Of a stretch of 64,000 nucleotides of DNA, positions 44,838-52,213 are shown one piece after another (positions within the stretch are counted from its first letter, which is position 1; the number at the start of each line of letters is the position of its first letter). Origin of the DNA: Tsukamurella paurometabola DSM 20162 (lineage in GTDB: Bacteria > Actinomycetota > Actinomycetes > Mycobacteriales > Mycobacteriaceae); contig NC_014158.1 of the NCBI RefSeq assembly GCF_000092225.1, forward strand, positions 1,736,001 through 1,800,000. The letters run 5' to 3'. Below the pieces are notes generated by a model. The model was not told the DNA's origin and ran no database searches. It worked only from the letters and a program-made list of their open reading frames with translations. A program made the position numbers and the translations under genes.

Positions 44838-46595
44838 GTGATCACCCGATTCTCCCAGCTCTTCCTGCGCACGCTCCGCGACGACCCGGCCGACGCCGAG
44901 GTTCCCAGCCACAAGCTGCTCGTCCGCGCGGGCTACGTCCGCCGCATCGCTCCCGGCGTCTACTCCTGGCTGCCGCTGGGCCTGCGGGTGCTGCGCAACG
45001 TCGAGCACGTCGTCCGCGAGGAGATGAACGCGATCGGCGGTCAGGAGATCCTGCTGCCCGCGCTGCTGCCGCGCGAGCCCTACGAGACCACGAACCGGTG
45101 GACGGAGTACGGCGACAGCCTGTTCCGCCTGCAGGACCGCAAGGGCGCCGACATGATGCTCGGACCCACTCACGAGGAGATCTTCGCCCTCACCGTGAAG
45201 GGTGAGTACAACTCGTACAAGGACCTGCCGGTCATCCTGTACCAGATCCAGAACAAGTACCGCGACGAGGAGCGGCCCCGCGCGGGCATCCTGCGCGGTC
45301 GCGAGTTCGTGATGAAGGACAGCTACAGCTTCGACACCTCCGACGAGGGGCTCTCCGAGGCGTACGCCAAGCACCGCGCCGCCTATCAGCGGATCTTCGC
45401 GCGCCTCGCGATCGAGCATGTGATCGTGTCGGCGACCTCGGGCGCCATGGGCGGTAGCGCCTCGGAGGAGTTCCTCGCCGTGAGCCCGGTGGGCGAGGAC
45501 ACCTACGTGCACTCCACCGAATCGGACTACGCGGCCAACGTCGAGGCCGTGGTCACGCCCGCGCCGCCGGCCATCCCGCTCGACGGGCTGCCCGCCGCGC
45601 AGGTCTACGACACTCCGGACACCCCGACCATCGACACACTCGTCGCCTGGGCCAACCAGGGCGCCGACGGTGCCTCCATCCTCGGTCGCGAGGTGACGGC
45701 GGGCGACACCCTCAAGAACGTGATGGTCAAGACCCGCGAGCCGGGCGGCGAATGGGAACTGCTCGGCGTGGGGATACCCGGCGACCGCGAGGTGGACTTC
45801 AAGCGCCTCGAAGCGTCGCTGGAGCCCACCGAGGTGGCGCTGATCGAGGCGGAGGACTTCGAGAAGTACCCGTTCCTGGTGAAGGGGTACATCGGCCCGA
45901 AGGCACTGCAGCAGAACGAGGTCCGCTATCTCGTCGACCCGCGCGTGGTCGACGGCACCGCCTGGATCACCGGAGCCGACGCCCAGGGACAGCACGTGGC
46001 GAACCTGACCGCGGGCCGCGACTTCACCCCGGACGGCACGATCGAGGCCGCCGAGGTGCGCGACGGGGATGCCTCGCCCGACGGGCGCGGCACGCTGGTC
46101 TCCGCACGCGGTATCGAGATCGGTCACATCTTCCAGCTGGGGCGCAAGTACACCGATGCCTTCGAGGTCGATGTGCTCGGCGAGAACGGCAAGCCGGTGC
46201 GGCTCACCCAGGGCAGCTACGGCATCGGCGTGTCACGGCTGGTCGCCGTGATCGCCGAGCAGCAGCACGACGACAAGGGGCTGCGTTGGCCGAAGGGTGT
46301 CGCTCCGTTCGACGTGCACGTGGTCATCGCGAACAAGGACGAGGGTGCCTGGACCGGCGCCGAGTCGCTGGCCGCTGAGCTGGATGCCGCCGGCCTACAG
46401 GTGTTGCTCGACGACCGGAAGGCCTCGCCCGGTATCAAGTTCAAGGACTCCGAGCTGCTGGGCGTCCCGACCGTGGTCGTGGTCGGGCGGGGCTGGGCCG
46501 ACGGTGTCGTCGAGCTCCGGGACCGTCTCACGGGGGAGTCCCGCGAGATCCCGGTTGCCGAGGCAGCCGCGCAGATCGCCGATGCCGCACGCTGA
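44838..46595 (+). CDS. proS: prolyl-tRNA synthetase (bacterial type 1, with editing domain)
   Basis: 585 residues. Charges tRNA-Pro. Class II catalytic motifs are visible: [17 protein letters not shown] (motif 1 region), [20 protein letters not shown] (motif 2), and the late [16 protein letters not shown] (motif 3). The insertion between motifs 2 and 3 (about 225-405), with [16 protein letters not shown], is the Ala-Pro editing domain of type 1 enzymes. The C-terminal anticodon-binding domain includes [18 protein letters not shown]. The start is GTG 44838 by homology and the -10 box. Confidence 0.96.
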   Translation: MITRFSQLFLRTLRDDPADAEVPSHKLLVRAGYVRRIAPGVYSWLPLGLRVLRNVEHVVREEMNAIGGQEILLPALLPREPYETTNRWTEYGDSLFRLQDRKGADMMLGPTHEEIFALTVKGEYNSYKDLPVILYQIQNKYRDEERPRAGILRGREFVMKDSYSFDTSDEGLSEAYAKHRAAYQRIFARLAIEHVIVSATSGAMGGSASEEFLAVSPVGEDTYVHSTESDYAANVEAVVTPAPPAIPLDGLPAAQVYDTPDTPTIDTLVAWANQGADGASILGREVTAGDTLKNVMVKTREPGGEWELLGVGIPGDREVDFKRLEASLEPTEVALIEAEDFEKYPFLVKGYIGPKALQQNEVRYLVDPRVVDGTAWITGADAQGQHVANLTAGRDFTPDGTIEAAEVRDGDASPDGRGTLVSARGIEIGHIFQLGRKYTDAFEVDVLGENGKPVRLTQGSYGIGVSRLVAVIAEQQHDDKGLRWPKGVAPFDVHVVIANKDEGAWTGAESLAAELDAAGLQVLLDDRKASPGIKFKDSELLGVPTVVVVGRGWADGVVELRDRLTGESREIPVAEAAAQIADAAR

Positions 46596-46712
46596 TCGGT
46601 CGGCGCCGCGGGCGGTCGACTGTAGCGGCGCGCGAGTTCTCAGAATTCATTAAGGATAGGCGTCCGGGGGCGGGGTGGAATCGAACATGAGAGCTAGGTC
46701 GGGGGATCTGGG

Positions 46713-48272
46713 ATGCATGGTTCGAATATCGCCGAGGCGGAACAGGCCTCCGACTATGAGCCGTTCTGGCGCGATTTCTCCGCCTTCGATCGCACCTCCG
46801 TCGTCGAGCTGATCGACGAGTCAACGCGGATCATCAACCACGAGGTAGCGCGGCGGTGCGCCTGGATCGCGACGCGACACGACCAGATTTACGCCGAATG
46901 GGCTGATTCATCGGCTGTTCTGGGGCCGGAAGGTGACTGTCGGGCCGGGTTCACCGATGAGTTCGATCAGCTGGTCGGAGAGGTCGGCGCGGTGATCGGT
47001 CGCGGCGCCGGCGCAGCCCGTGCCTTGATCGAGCTGAGTCTCGCGCTGCGCGACCGCACCCCACTGGTGTTCGACATGCTCTACGAGGGCAGGATCGGCG
47101 AGACCATCGCCCGCGCCGTCGTCACCCGCGCCGCGGCGATCACGGATCCGGCCGTGATGCATAGCTACGACCAGGCCGTCTCCGGGCTCCTCGGCTGCAA
47201 GCTGGCCCGCGGGCGGGCCGTGGTCTCGGAGAGCGCCGCTCGCCGACTTGCCGACGGCGTGCTCGCCACGATCGATCCCGATGCTGTGCCGGTTCCGGCG
47301 AGTGCTCGGCGGCGCGGGGTGTGGTTCGACGTTCGCCGTGACGGGCTGACCGAGATGGCCGCAGTCTTGTTCTGTGAGGACGGGGCCTACCTGGATCGCG
47401 AGGTCGAGCGCATCGCCACCACGGTGTGCGGCAAGGATCCGCGGAGTCTGGGCGAACGGCGGGCCGATGGTCTGGTTGCCTTGGTGCAGGGCTACGAGAC
47501 ACTGGGGTGCCGCTGCGAATCGGACGGTTGCGAGGTGCAGGCGCAGGTGCTGAAACATGCTGCTGTCGAGGCGAAGACGGTGGCCGATGTGACTGTGGTG
47601 CTCAACGAATCCACCGTGGCCGGCGCAGATGATGCGCCCGCGCTGATCGGTGGGCAGCCGGTTCCCGCCGCCCTGGCGCGCGAGGTGATCGCTCGCGTCG
47701 GCGAGGCCCGATTCCGCTCGCTCGGGAAGCCTACGGGTGCGCGGGTGTGCGCCCACGACGTTGCAGGCTACCGCCCCTCGGCATTGCAGGCTGACTTCCT
47801 CAAGATCCGCTACCCGGAGTGCGTGTTTCCCGGCTGCGCCGTGCGATTCGACGCGTGCCAGCTCGATCACGTCACCGAATGGAACCATCGCGACCACGCC
47901 GTGGGCGGGAAGACGCGGATCGGGAACCTCGTTCCGCTGTGTCCGCGACATCATCGGCTCAAGACCGAGCAGAACTGGCTTTCCGATGTGCTCCCCGGTG
48001 GAGAAGTGGAGTGGCACACGCCCACCGGACACGTCTACCGCACGGCTGTGGTCACCGGCGACGATCTGTTCCCCGACCTGGACCTGATCGAATGGCTCGC
48101 ACCAGTACGACGCCTGAAACCCGCGGTGCCCCGCTCGAATGGTCCCACTCGGGTGGAGCTGCGTAACGCTGGGCGTGAGGCTCGGCGCGAGAAGTACCGC
48201 CGTGCACGGGAGACGCTGCGCGACGAACATCCCGGCGATCCGCGCTGGAACGATGAGCCGCCGCCCTACTGA
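46713..48272 (+). CDS. DUF222 / HNH endonuclease domain protein (13E12 repeat family type)
   Basis: 519 residues. A long helical DUF222 N-terminal part (about 30-330) is followed by an HNH nuclease motif with CVFPGCAVRFDACQLDHVTE and NLVPLCPRHHRLKTEQNW. These proteins are multicopy in mycobacteria, partly in the REP13E12 elements, and are thought to be linked to mobile DNA; their targets are unknown. The gene interrupts the otherwise conserved proS-Rv2844 order and has an AT-rich upstream region with GAATTC and ATTAAGGATAGG (46643-46660). This suggests acquisition. No flanking repeats were found. The start is ATG 46713 after GGGGGATCTGGG. Confidence 0.88.
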   Translation: MHGSNIAEAEQASDYEPFWRDFSAFDRTSVVELIDESTRIINHEVARRCAWIATRHDQIYAEWADSSAVLGPEGDCRAGFTDEFDQLVGEVGAVIGRGAGAARALIELSLALRDRTPLVFDMLYEGRIGETIARAVVTRAAAITDPAVMHSYDQAVSGLLGCKLARGRAVVSESAARRLADGVLATIDPDAVPVPASARRRGVWFDVRRDGLTEMAAVLFCEDGAYLDREVERIATTVCGKDPRSLGERRADGLVALVQGYETLGCRCESDGCEVQAQVLKHAAVEAKTVADVTVVLNESTVAGADDAPALIGGQPVPAALAREVIARVGEARFRSLGKPTGARVCAHDVAGYRPSALQADFLKIRYPECVFPGCAVRFDACQLDHVTEWNHRDHAVGGKTRIGNLVPLCPRHHRLKTEQNWLSDVLPGGEVEWHTPTGHVYRTAVVTGDDLFPDLDLIEWLAPVRRLKPAVPRSNGPTRVELRNAGREARREKYRRARETLRDEHPGDPRWNDEPPPY

Positions 48273-48313
48273 CCCGGCTCGCACGCATGGGAGTCGATTC
48301 CTCAAGCGGCGGT

Positions 48314-48342
48314 GGGCCCGCACCGGCAGTCGATGCGGGCCC
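48314..48342. terminator. bidirectional terminator
   Basis: Perfect 9-bp arms GGGCCCGCA (48314-48322) and TGCGGGCCC (48334-48342), 11-base loop. It lies between the convergent DUF222-HNH and DUF4190 genes. Confidence 0.75.
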
Positions 48343-48357
48343 TCATCTGGACATATG

Positions 48358-49107
48358 TCAGCGCAGCACGCCGAGTAGGTAGTCGGTCGACGACGGGTCC
48401 GAGGCGAGCACGGCGATGAAGAAGATGATCGCGGCGATCGCGAGCAGGATCGAGACGGCGCCGGTGATGACGCCGGTCAGGCCCATGCCATAGCCGTCCT
48501 GGCCGGTCTTCTTGGTCTGGTTCATCGAGATGAAGCCCATGATCACCGCGGGAATCGCGAACAGGAGGCCGGAGCCCCAGAAGCAGGACGCGGGCAGCGA
48601 GACGATGCCGAGGATCATCGAAGCGATCGCCAGGCCATTCGTGCCCGATTGCGCGGGCTGACCGTAGGTCGGGTAGCCGAGGCCGTTCGGATTCGGGTAG
48701 GCCGGGTACTGCGGCAGTGCACCGCCCTGCGGCGCCTGCGCGTACGGATCGGCCTGCGCATAGGGATCCGCCTGGCCCGCCTGGGCGTACGGGTTCTGCT
48801 GGGCCGCGTACGGGTCGGAGGGGGCGTACGGGTTCGGCTGGGCCGCATACGGGTCGGACGGGGCGTACGGGTTCTGCTGGGCGGCGTACGGATCCGCGGG
48901 AGCGTACGGATTCGGCGGGGCGGTGTACGGGTTCGATACGGCGTAGGGATCGGCCGGAGCGGCGTACGGATCCGGTGTCGTGGAGTGGACCGTGGTCGGC
49001 GCCTCGGCATCCCCCGTCGAGGGCTGCGCGGTTCCGTCTGCCTGCGGCGCGATCACCGTCGGATCGTTCTCCCCGGTGCCGGGCTGTTGCGGATCGCTAG
49101 AAGTCAT
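48358..49107 (-). CDS. DUF4190 membrane protein with Tyr/Pro repeat head
   Basis: 249 residues. After a short acidic start, about residues 45-135 are near-perfect repeats of the unit NPYAPSDPYAAQ and variants (PYAQADPYAQ). The C-terminal third is a DUF4190 module of two membrane spans (GLAIASMILGIVSLPASCF and LTGVITGAVSILLAIAAIIFF) around GFISMNQTKKTGQDGYGMG. Such repeat heads in actinobacteria are cytoplasmic and flexible, possibly scaffolding. The function is unknown. ATG 49107 is fixed by a TACACT box 7 bases upstream. Confidence 0.82.
   Translation of the reverse strand: MTSSDPQQPGTGENDPTVIAPQADGTAQPSTGDAEAPTTVHSTTPDPYAAPADPYAVSNPYTAPPNPYAPADPYAAQQNPYAPSDPYAAQPNPYAPSDPYAAQQNPYAQAGQADPYAQADPYAQAPQGGALPQYPAYPNPNGLGYPTYGQPAQSGTNGLAIASMILGIVSLPASCFWGSGLLFAIPAVIMGFISMNQTKKTGQDGYGMGLTGVITGAVSILLAIAAIIFFIAVLASDPSSTDYLLGVLR
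48735..48975. repeat. in-gene tandem repeats coding PYAxxDPYA units
   Basis: Imperfect direct repeats of about 18-36 bp, with core GCGTACGG or GCATACGG on the plus strand. They code the Tyr/Pro repeats of the DUF4190 protein, and the copy number probably varies between strains. Confidence 0.7.
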
Positions 49108-49114
49108 GTCCGCA

Positions 49115-49120
49115 AGTGTA
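49115..49120 (-). promoter_or_regulatory. -10 box of the DUF4190 gene, leaderless layout
   Basis: TACACT on the minus strand, 7 bases before ATG 49107. Confidence 0.5.
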
Positions 49121-49134
49121 AAGGTACCGACGGA

Positions 49135-49569
49135 TCAGCTGCGGATACCTGGAAACGGCCCGGTCACCGGCGTCACACCGAGTGCCACTCGCCACCGAGC
49201 GCCCCGTACCGCGGCGGCACTGAGCCCCGTCACGCCCAGGTGGCGCAGCCCGTCGCTGTCTCCGCGCGAGAGCACGCCGCGGTACGCCGCGGCGCTGTCA
49301 TCCTCGATCGCAGCGGCCACCTTCGCGGCGCTCACCGGATCGGTCACCGGCTCCGGCGGCGCGTACGCGGCAGCGGCGACCGGCACCGGCACACCGGCAG
49401 CGCCGAGGGCCGTCTGCAGTGCATCGCGCTGCGCCCGATGTTCTGCCGCGAACTTCGCGATATCGGCCCGCCGGGTGGGGGAGGCGTAGGCGTCCACCAC
49501 GCCGTACAGGTAGATCGCGGCGTACTCGGCGTGAAGCGCTGCGACCACGGCCTCCTGCGCGGGGGTCAT
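49135..49569 (-). CDS. ferritin-like DUF4439 protein
   Basis: 144 residues, all-helical. MTPAQEAVVAALHAEYAAIYLYGVVDAY and FAAEHRAQRDALQTAL show the paired Glu/His-containing helices of the DUF4439 ferritin-like family, although full di-iron ligands are not certain. It corresponds to M. tuberculosis Rv2844, which also lies between proS and rimP. Its ATG overlaps the stop of the upstream lipoprotein gene (ATGA), so the two are coupled. The function is unknown. Confidence 0.8.
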   Translation of the reverse strand: MTPAQEAVVAALHAEYAAIYLYGVVDAYASPTRRADIAKFAAEHRAQRDALQTALGAAGVPVPVAAAAYAPPEPVTDPVSAAKVAAAIEDDSAAAYRGVLSRGDSDGLRHLGVTGLSAAAVRGARWRVALGVTPVTGPFPGIRS

Positions 49570-50075
49570 CCGAGCACCACCTCGGCATGCACGCGGGTGG
49601 CCGCCGCCACCGAACCCAGAAGCGCCGCCTGATAACCCGATGCTGCGACCGCCGCATCGCCGGCGTCCTTGGCCGAACGCGCCAGTTGTGCCGCGAAATT
49701 CTGCCGATTCACCGAACCCGCTGGTGCCGGGGAGGACGTCGGCGCCGGTGTCACCGACGTCGGCGTGCGCAGGTACCGGGACAACTCGTCGGAGAGCGCG
49801 CTCGCGTGCTGGCCGCGTTGGTCTGCGATCAAGCGCATCTGCGGCCCGACCGCGCCGTCGAGAACCGCGAGCCCGCGCGCGGCATCGGCATCGGCCTGCG
49901 CCGCTCGGGCCGCCGCTTCGAGCCGGACCGCCTGCGGATCGTCGGCCTTCTCCTCGGGCGCGCAGCCCGCGAGGGCGGACGCGCCCAGCAGGGCACCGCC
50001 TGCGACGAGCGCGGACGTGAGCGCGGTTCGCCGGTCGACGGTGCCGCGACGGGATTGCTCGGGTTCGGGGCGCAC
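49566..50075 (-). CDS. exported alanine-rich lipoprotein (Rv2843-type)
   Basis: 169 residues from GTG 50075. The signal peptide carries a twin-arginine pair (DRRTALTSALVAGG) and ends in lipobox ASALAGC, so the mature protein should be lipid-anchored outside the membrane, possibly exported by Tat. The rest is Ala-rich and helical, ending QLARSAKDAGDAAVAASGYQ. An upstream in-frame ATG at 50156 is possible, but the TAGACT box 8 bases before GTG 50075 supports the shorter form. It is the first gene of a pair with the DUF4439 protein and diverges from rimP. Confidence 0.72.
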   Translation of the reverse strand: MRPEPEQSRRGTVDRRTALTSALVAGGALLGASALAGCAPEEKADDPQAVRLEAAARAAQADADAARGLAVLDGAVGPQMRLIADQRGQHASALSDELSRYLRTPTSVTPAPTSSPAPAGSVNRQNFAAQLARSAKDAGDAAVAASGYQAALLGSVAAATRVHAEVVLG

Positions 50076-50083
50076 GGTTGACG

Positions 50084-50089
50084 AGTCTA
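50084..50089 (-). promoter_or_regulatory. -10 box of the lipoprotein-DUF4439 pair, leaderless layout
   Basis: TAGACT on the minus strand, 8 bases before GTG 50075. Confidence 0.45.
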
Positions 50090-50132
50090 GGGGGACCGCG
50101 CGGACCGTGGTCGCGGCGAGTCGCTTCGCGGG

Positions 50133-50138
50133 TACACT
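50133..50138 (+). promoter_or_regulatory. -10 candidate of the rimP-nusA-ylxR operon
   Basis: TACACT, identical to the rpsB -10 box. It gives a leader of about 50 nt before rimP, which has a GGGAGG Shine-Dalgarno. Confidence 0.45.
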
Positions 50139-50196
50139 GATCGGAGCGTTCGGCACGGGGCGATGTGTCCGGTGACAATTTCACAGGGAGGCGCGT

Positions 50197-50769
50197 ATGG
50201 CATACGACGAAGCGGCGGTCAGCACCGTCATCGCACCTCACCTGGCAGATGCCGGACTGGATCTGGAGCAGATCCGGATCACGAACGCAGGCCCGAAATC
50301 GGTCATCGCCGTCGTGGTCGATTCCGACGCCGGTCCCACGCTCGATGTGCTCGCCGATCTCGCCCGCACCCTCTCCGACGCCGTGGACGGCGCCGATGAC
50401 GTCTTCGGCGGCCAGGCCTTCACTCTCGAGGTCACCACCCCGGGGGCCGAGCGACCCCTGCGCGAAGCCCGGCATTGGCGACGCGCCCGGGGACGGCAGG
50501 CCGCGATCGAACTGGCCGGCGGCGATACCCTGCTCGCGCGGATCGGCCCACTGTCCGACGATGAGACTTCGGTCACCGTCGTGCTTCCCGGCGTCAAGGG
50601 CGCCGCACCGAGCACCCGGGACCTCGCACTCGCCGATGTGGCTGCGGCCGCCGTGCGAGTCGAGTTCCGCAAGCCGAACCCCAAAGAACTGGAACTCTCG
50701 GGCATCACGCCCGGGCGTGTGCTGTCGGGCGCCGAACCGGTGGACCCGACGACTGGAGAAGAGGACTAG
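50197..50769 (+). CDS. rimP: ribosome maturation factor RimP
   Basis: 190 residues. Needed for 30S subunit maturation. The N-terminal alpha/beta domain is recognisable from HLADAGLDLEQIRI and VIAVVVDSDAGPTLDVLADL. FTLEVTTPGAERPL is the family signature, and a C-terminal SH3-like barrel follows. ATG 50197 after GGGAGG. The nusA start abuts its stop codon directly. Confidence 0.95.
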   Translation: MAYDEAAVSTVIAPHLADAGLDLEQIRITNAGPKSVIAVVVDSDAGPTLDVLADLARTLSDAVDGADDVFGGQAFTLEVTTPGAERPLREARHWRRARGRQAAIELAGGDTLLARIGPLSDDETSVTVVLPGVKGAAPSTRDLALADVAAAAVRVEFRKPNPKELELSGITPGRVLSGAEPVDPTTGEED

Positions 50770-51771
50770 ATGAACATCGACATGGCGACCCTGCGGGCGA
50801 TCGAAGCGGAGAAGGACATCTCCGTCGAGACCGTGATCGAGGCCATCCAGGTCGCGCTTCTCACCGCCTACAAGCACACCGAGGGACACGAGCCGCACGC
50901 TCGGATCGACGTGAACCGGCGCACCGGCGAGGTGAAGGTGCTCGCCCAGGAGCTCGACGCCGACGGCAACATCATCACCGAATGGGACGACACCCCTGAG
51001 GGATTCGGCCGCATCGCCGCCGATTCGGCCCGCCAGTTGATCACCCAGCGCCTGCGCGACGCCGAAAACGACCGCACCTTCGGCGAATTCGCCGTCTACG
51101 AGGGCGAGGTCGTCTCCGGTGTGGTGCAGGCCGATGCCCGCGCCGCGGCCCGCGGCTTCGTGGTGGTCCGCATCGGCAGCGAGCGCGAGGGGCACGAGGG
51201 ATTGCTCCCGCCCGCCGAGCAAGTGCCCGGGGAGAACTACGAGCACGGCGACCGGATGAAGTTCTACGTGGTGGGGGTGAGCCGCGGCCAGCGCGGCACC
51301 CAGATCACCCTCTCGCGCACCCACCCGAATCTGGTCAAGAAGCTGTTCGCGCTCGAGGTCCCGGAGATCGCCGACGGCAGCGTCGAGATCACTTCGGTGG
51401 CCCGCGAGGCCGGCCATCGCTCCAAGATCGCCGTGCGCACCTCCGTTCCGGGCCTCAACGCCAAGGGCGCGTGCATCGGCCCGATGGGGCAGCGTGTGCG
51501 CAACGTGATGAGCGATCTCGACGGCGAGAAGATCGACATCATCGCCTACGACGACGATCCCGCGGTGTTCGTGGGCAATGCGCTCTCCCCGTCGTCGGTG
51601 GTGTCGGTCACTATCGTCGACCCGAAGGAGAAGGCGGCCCGCGTGGTCGTCCCCGACTTCAAGCTGAGCCTCGCGATCGGCAAGGAAGGGCAGAACGCCC
51701 GCCTCGCCGCCCGGCTCACCGGCTGGCGGATCGACATCCGGTCCGATGCCGATCCTGCCGCCGCCGAGTGA
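50770..51771 (+). CDS. nusA: transcription termination/antitermination factor NusA
   Basis: 333 residues. It binds RNA polymerase and nascent RNA. The N-terminal polymerase-binding domain (about 1-105), the S1 domain (about 110-175), and two KH domains with [19 protein letters not shown] and [19 protein letters not shown] are in order. It lacks the extra C-terminal acidic repeats of E. coli NusA, as is normal in actinobacteria. It overlaps ylxR by GTGA. Confidence 0.96.
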   Translation: MNIDMATLRAIEAEKDISVETVIEAIQVALLTAYKHTEGHEPHARIDVNRRTGEVKVLAQELDADGNIITEWDDTPEGFGRIAADSARQLITQRLRDAENDRTFGEFAVYEGEVVSGVVQADARAAARGFVVVRIGSEREGHEGLLPPAEQVPGENYEHGDRMKFYVVGVSRGQRGTQITLSRTHPNLVKKLFALEVPEIADGSVEITSVAREAGHRSKIAVRTSVPGLNAKGACIGPMGQRVRNVMSDLDGEKIDIIAYDDDPAVFVGNALSPSSVVSVTIVDPKEKAARVVVPDFKLSLAIGKEGQNARLAARLTGWRIDIRSDADPAAAE

Positions 51772-52013
51772 GCGAACCGGTCCGCACCTGCATCGGATGC
51801 CGGCGCAGGGCCCCGGCGACGGAGCTGATCCGCCTGGTCGCGTCGGCCCCGCTCGACGGTGCGCGGACCGTCGTCGTGGACGCGCGGCACCGGCTGCCGG
51901 GCCGCGGGGCGTGGTTGCACGACCATCCGGAATGCATCGCGCTGGCACGCCGCCGGAACGCGTTCCGGCGGGCGTTGCGGGTATCCGGTCCGCTGGACGA
52001 CTCCCTGGCGTGA
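51768..52013 (+). CDS. ylxR: YlxR family RNA-binding protein (DUF448)
   Basis: 81 residues. The start [19 protein letters not shown] and the middle [19 protein letters not shown] with FRRALRV are diagnostic of YlxR/DUF448. The family is a nucleoid- or RNA-binding protein encoded between nusA and infB; in Clostridioides it has been linked to RNase P interaction. GTG 51768 lies in the nusA stop (GTGA), so translation is coupled. Confidence 0.9.
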   Translation: MSEPVRTCIGCRRRAPATELIRLVASAPLDGARTVVVDARHRLPGRGAWLHDHPECIALARRRNAFRRALRVSGPLDDSLA

Positions 52014-52033
52014 ATCGACTTGCCAGGACGCGC

Positions 52034-52039
52034 TACTAT
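52034..52039 (+). promoter_or_regulatory. -10 candidate of infB
   Basis: TACTAT, 175 bases before the infB start. TTGACA overlaps it at 52039-52044 but has no fitting -10 box of its own. It would give a leader of about 165 nt. Confidence 0.4.
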
Positions 52040-52111
52040 TGACAACGGTCTGAAGACGGTCGGTCTGCAGTGACCACCGGACGGAAGAATCGAAGGAATC
52101 GAGCTGAAGAC

Positions 52112-52126
52112 ATGAGCAAACCGTGA
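52112..52126 (+). CDS. four-residue mini-ORF in the infB leader
   Basis: ATG AGC AAA CCG TGA, preceded by purine-rich AAGGAATCGAGCTGAAGAC. It is a possible leader peptide; translation is unproven. Confidence 0.25.
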   Translation: MSKP

Positions 52127-52136
52127 AGCACCAGCG

Positions 52137-52160
52137 ATGAACGGCAATCGGTGTAACTAA
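52137..52160 (+). CDS. seven-residue mini-ORF in the infB leader
   Basis: Codes MNGNRCN and stops 1 bp before the hairpin arm at 52162. It is a possible regulatory upstream ORF; translation is unproven. Confidence 0.25.
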   Translation: MNGNRCN

Positions 52161-52161
52161 C

Positions 52162-52198
52162 CGAGGTCGGCGGGACCTTTCCAGTGCCCTCGACCTCG
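52162..52198 (+). other. hairpin just upstream of the infB Shine-Dalgarno
   Basis: Arms CGAGGTCG (52162-52169) and CGACCTCG (52191-52198), with an inner GGG/CCC pairing. It ends 6 bases before GAGGAGA (52204-52210) and could influence infB initiation. Confidence 0.45.
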
Positions 52199-52213
52199 CA
52201 GATGAGGAGAGTA

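Noticed and set aside
48735-48975. Repeats in the DUF4190 gene as a CRISPR or integron-like array
   Set aside because: In-frame coding repeats without spacers.
49135-51948. 937-residue minus-strand open frame across rimP and nusA
   Set aside because: It is the antisense shadow of rimP-nusA-ylxR. Only its last 144 residues (DUF4439) form a real protein, with a start at 49569.
52039-52044. TTGACA as a consensus -35 box for infB
   Set aside because: No acceptable -10 box at 16-19 bp downstream. The overlapping TACTAT is a better -10 candidate, so TTGACA may be coincidental.
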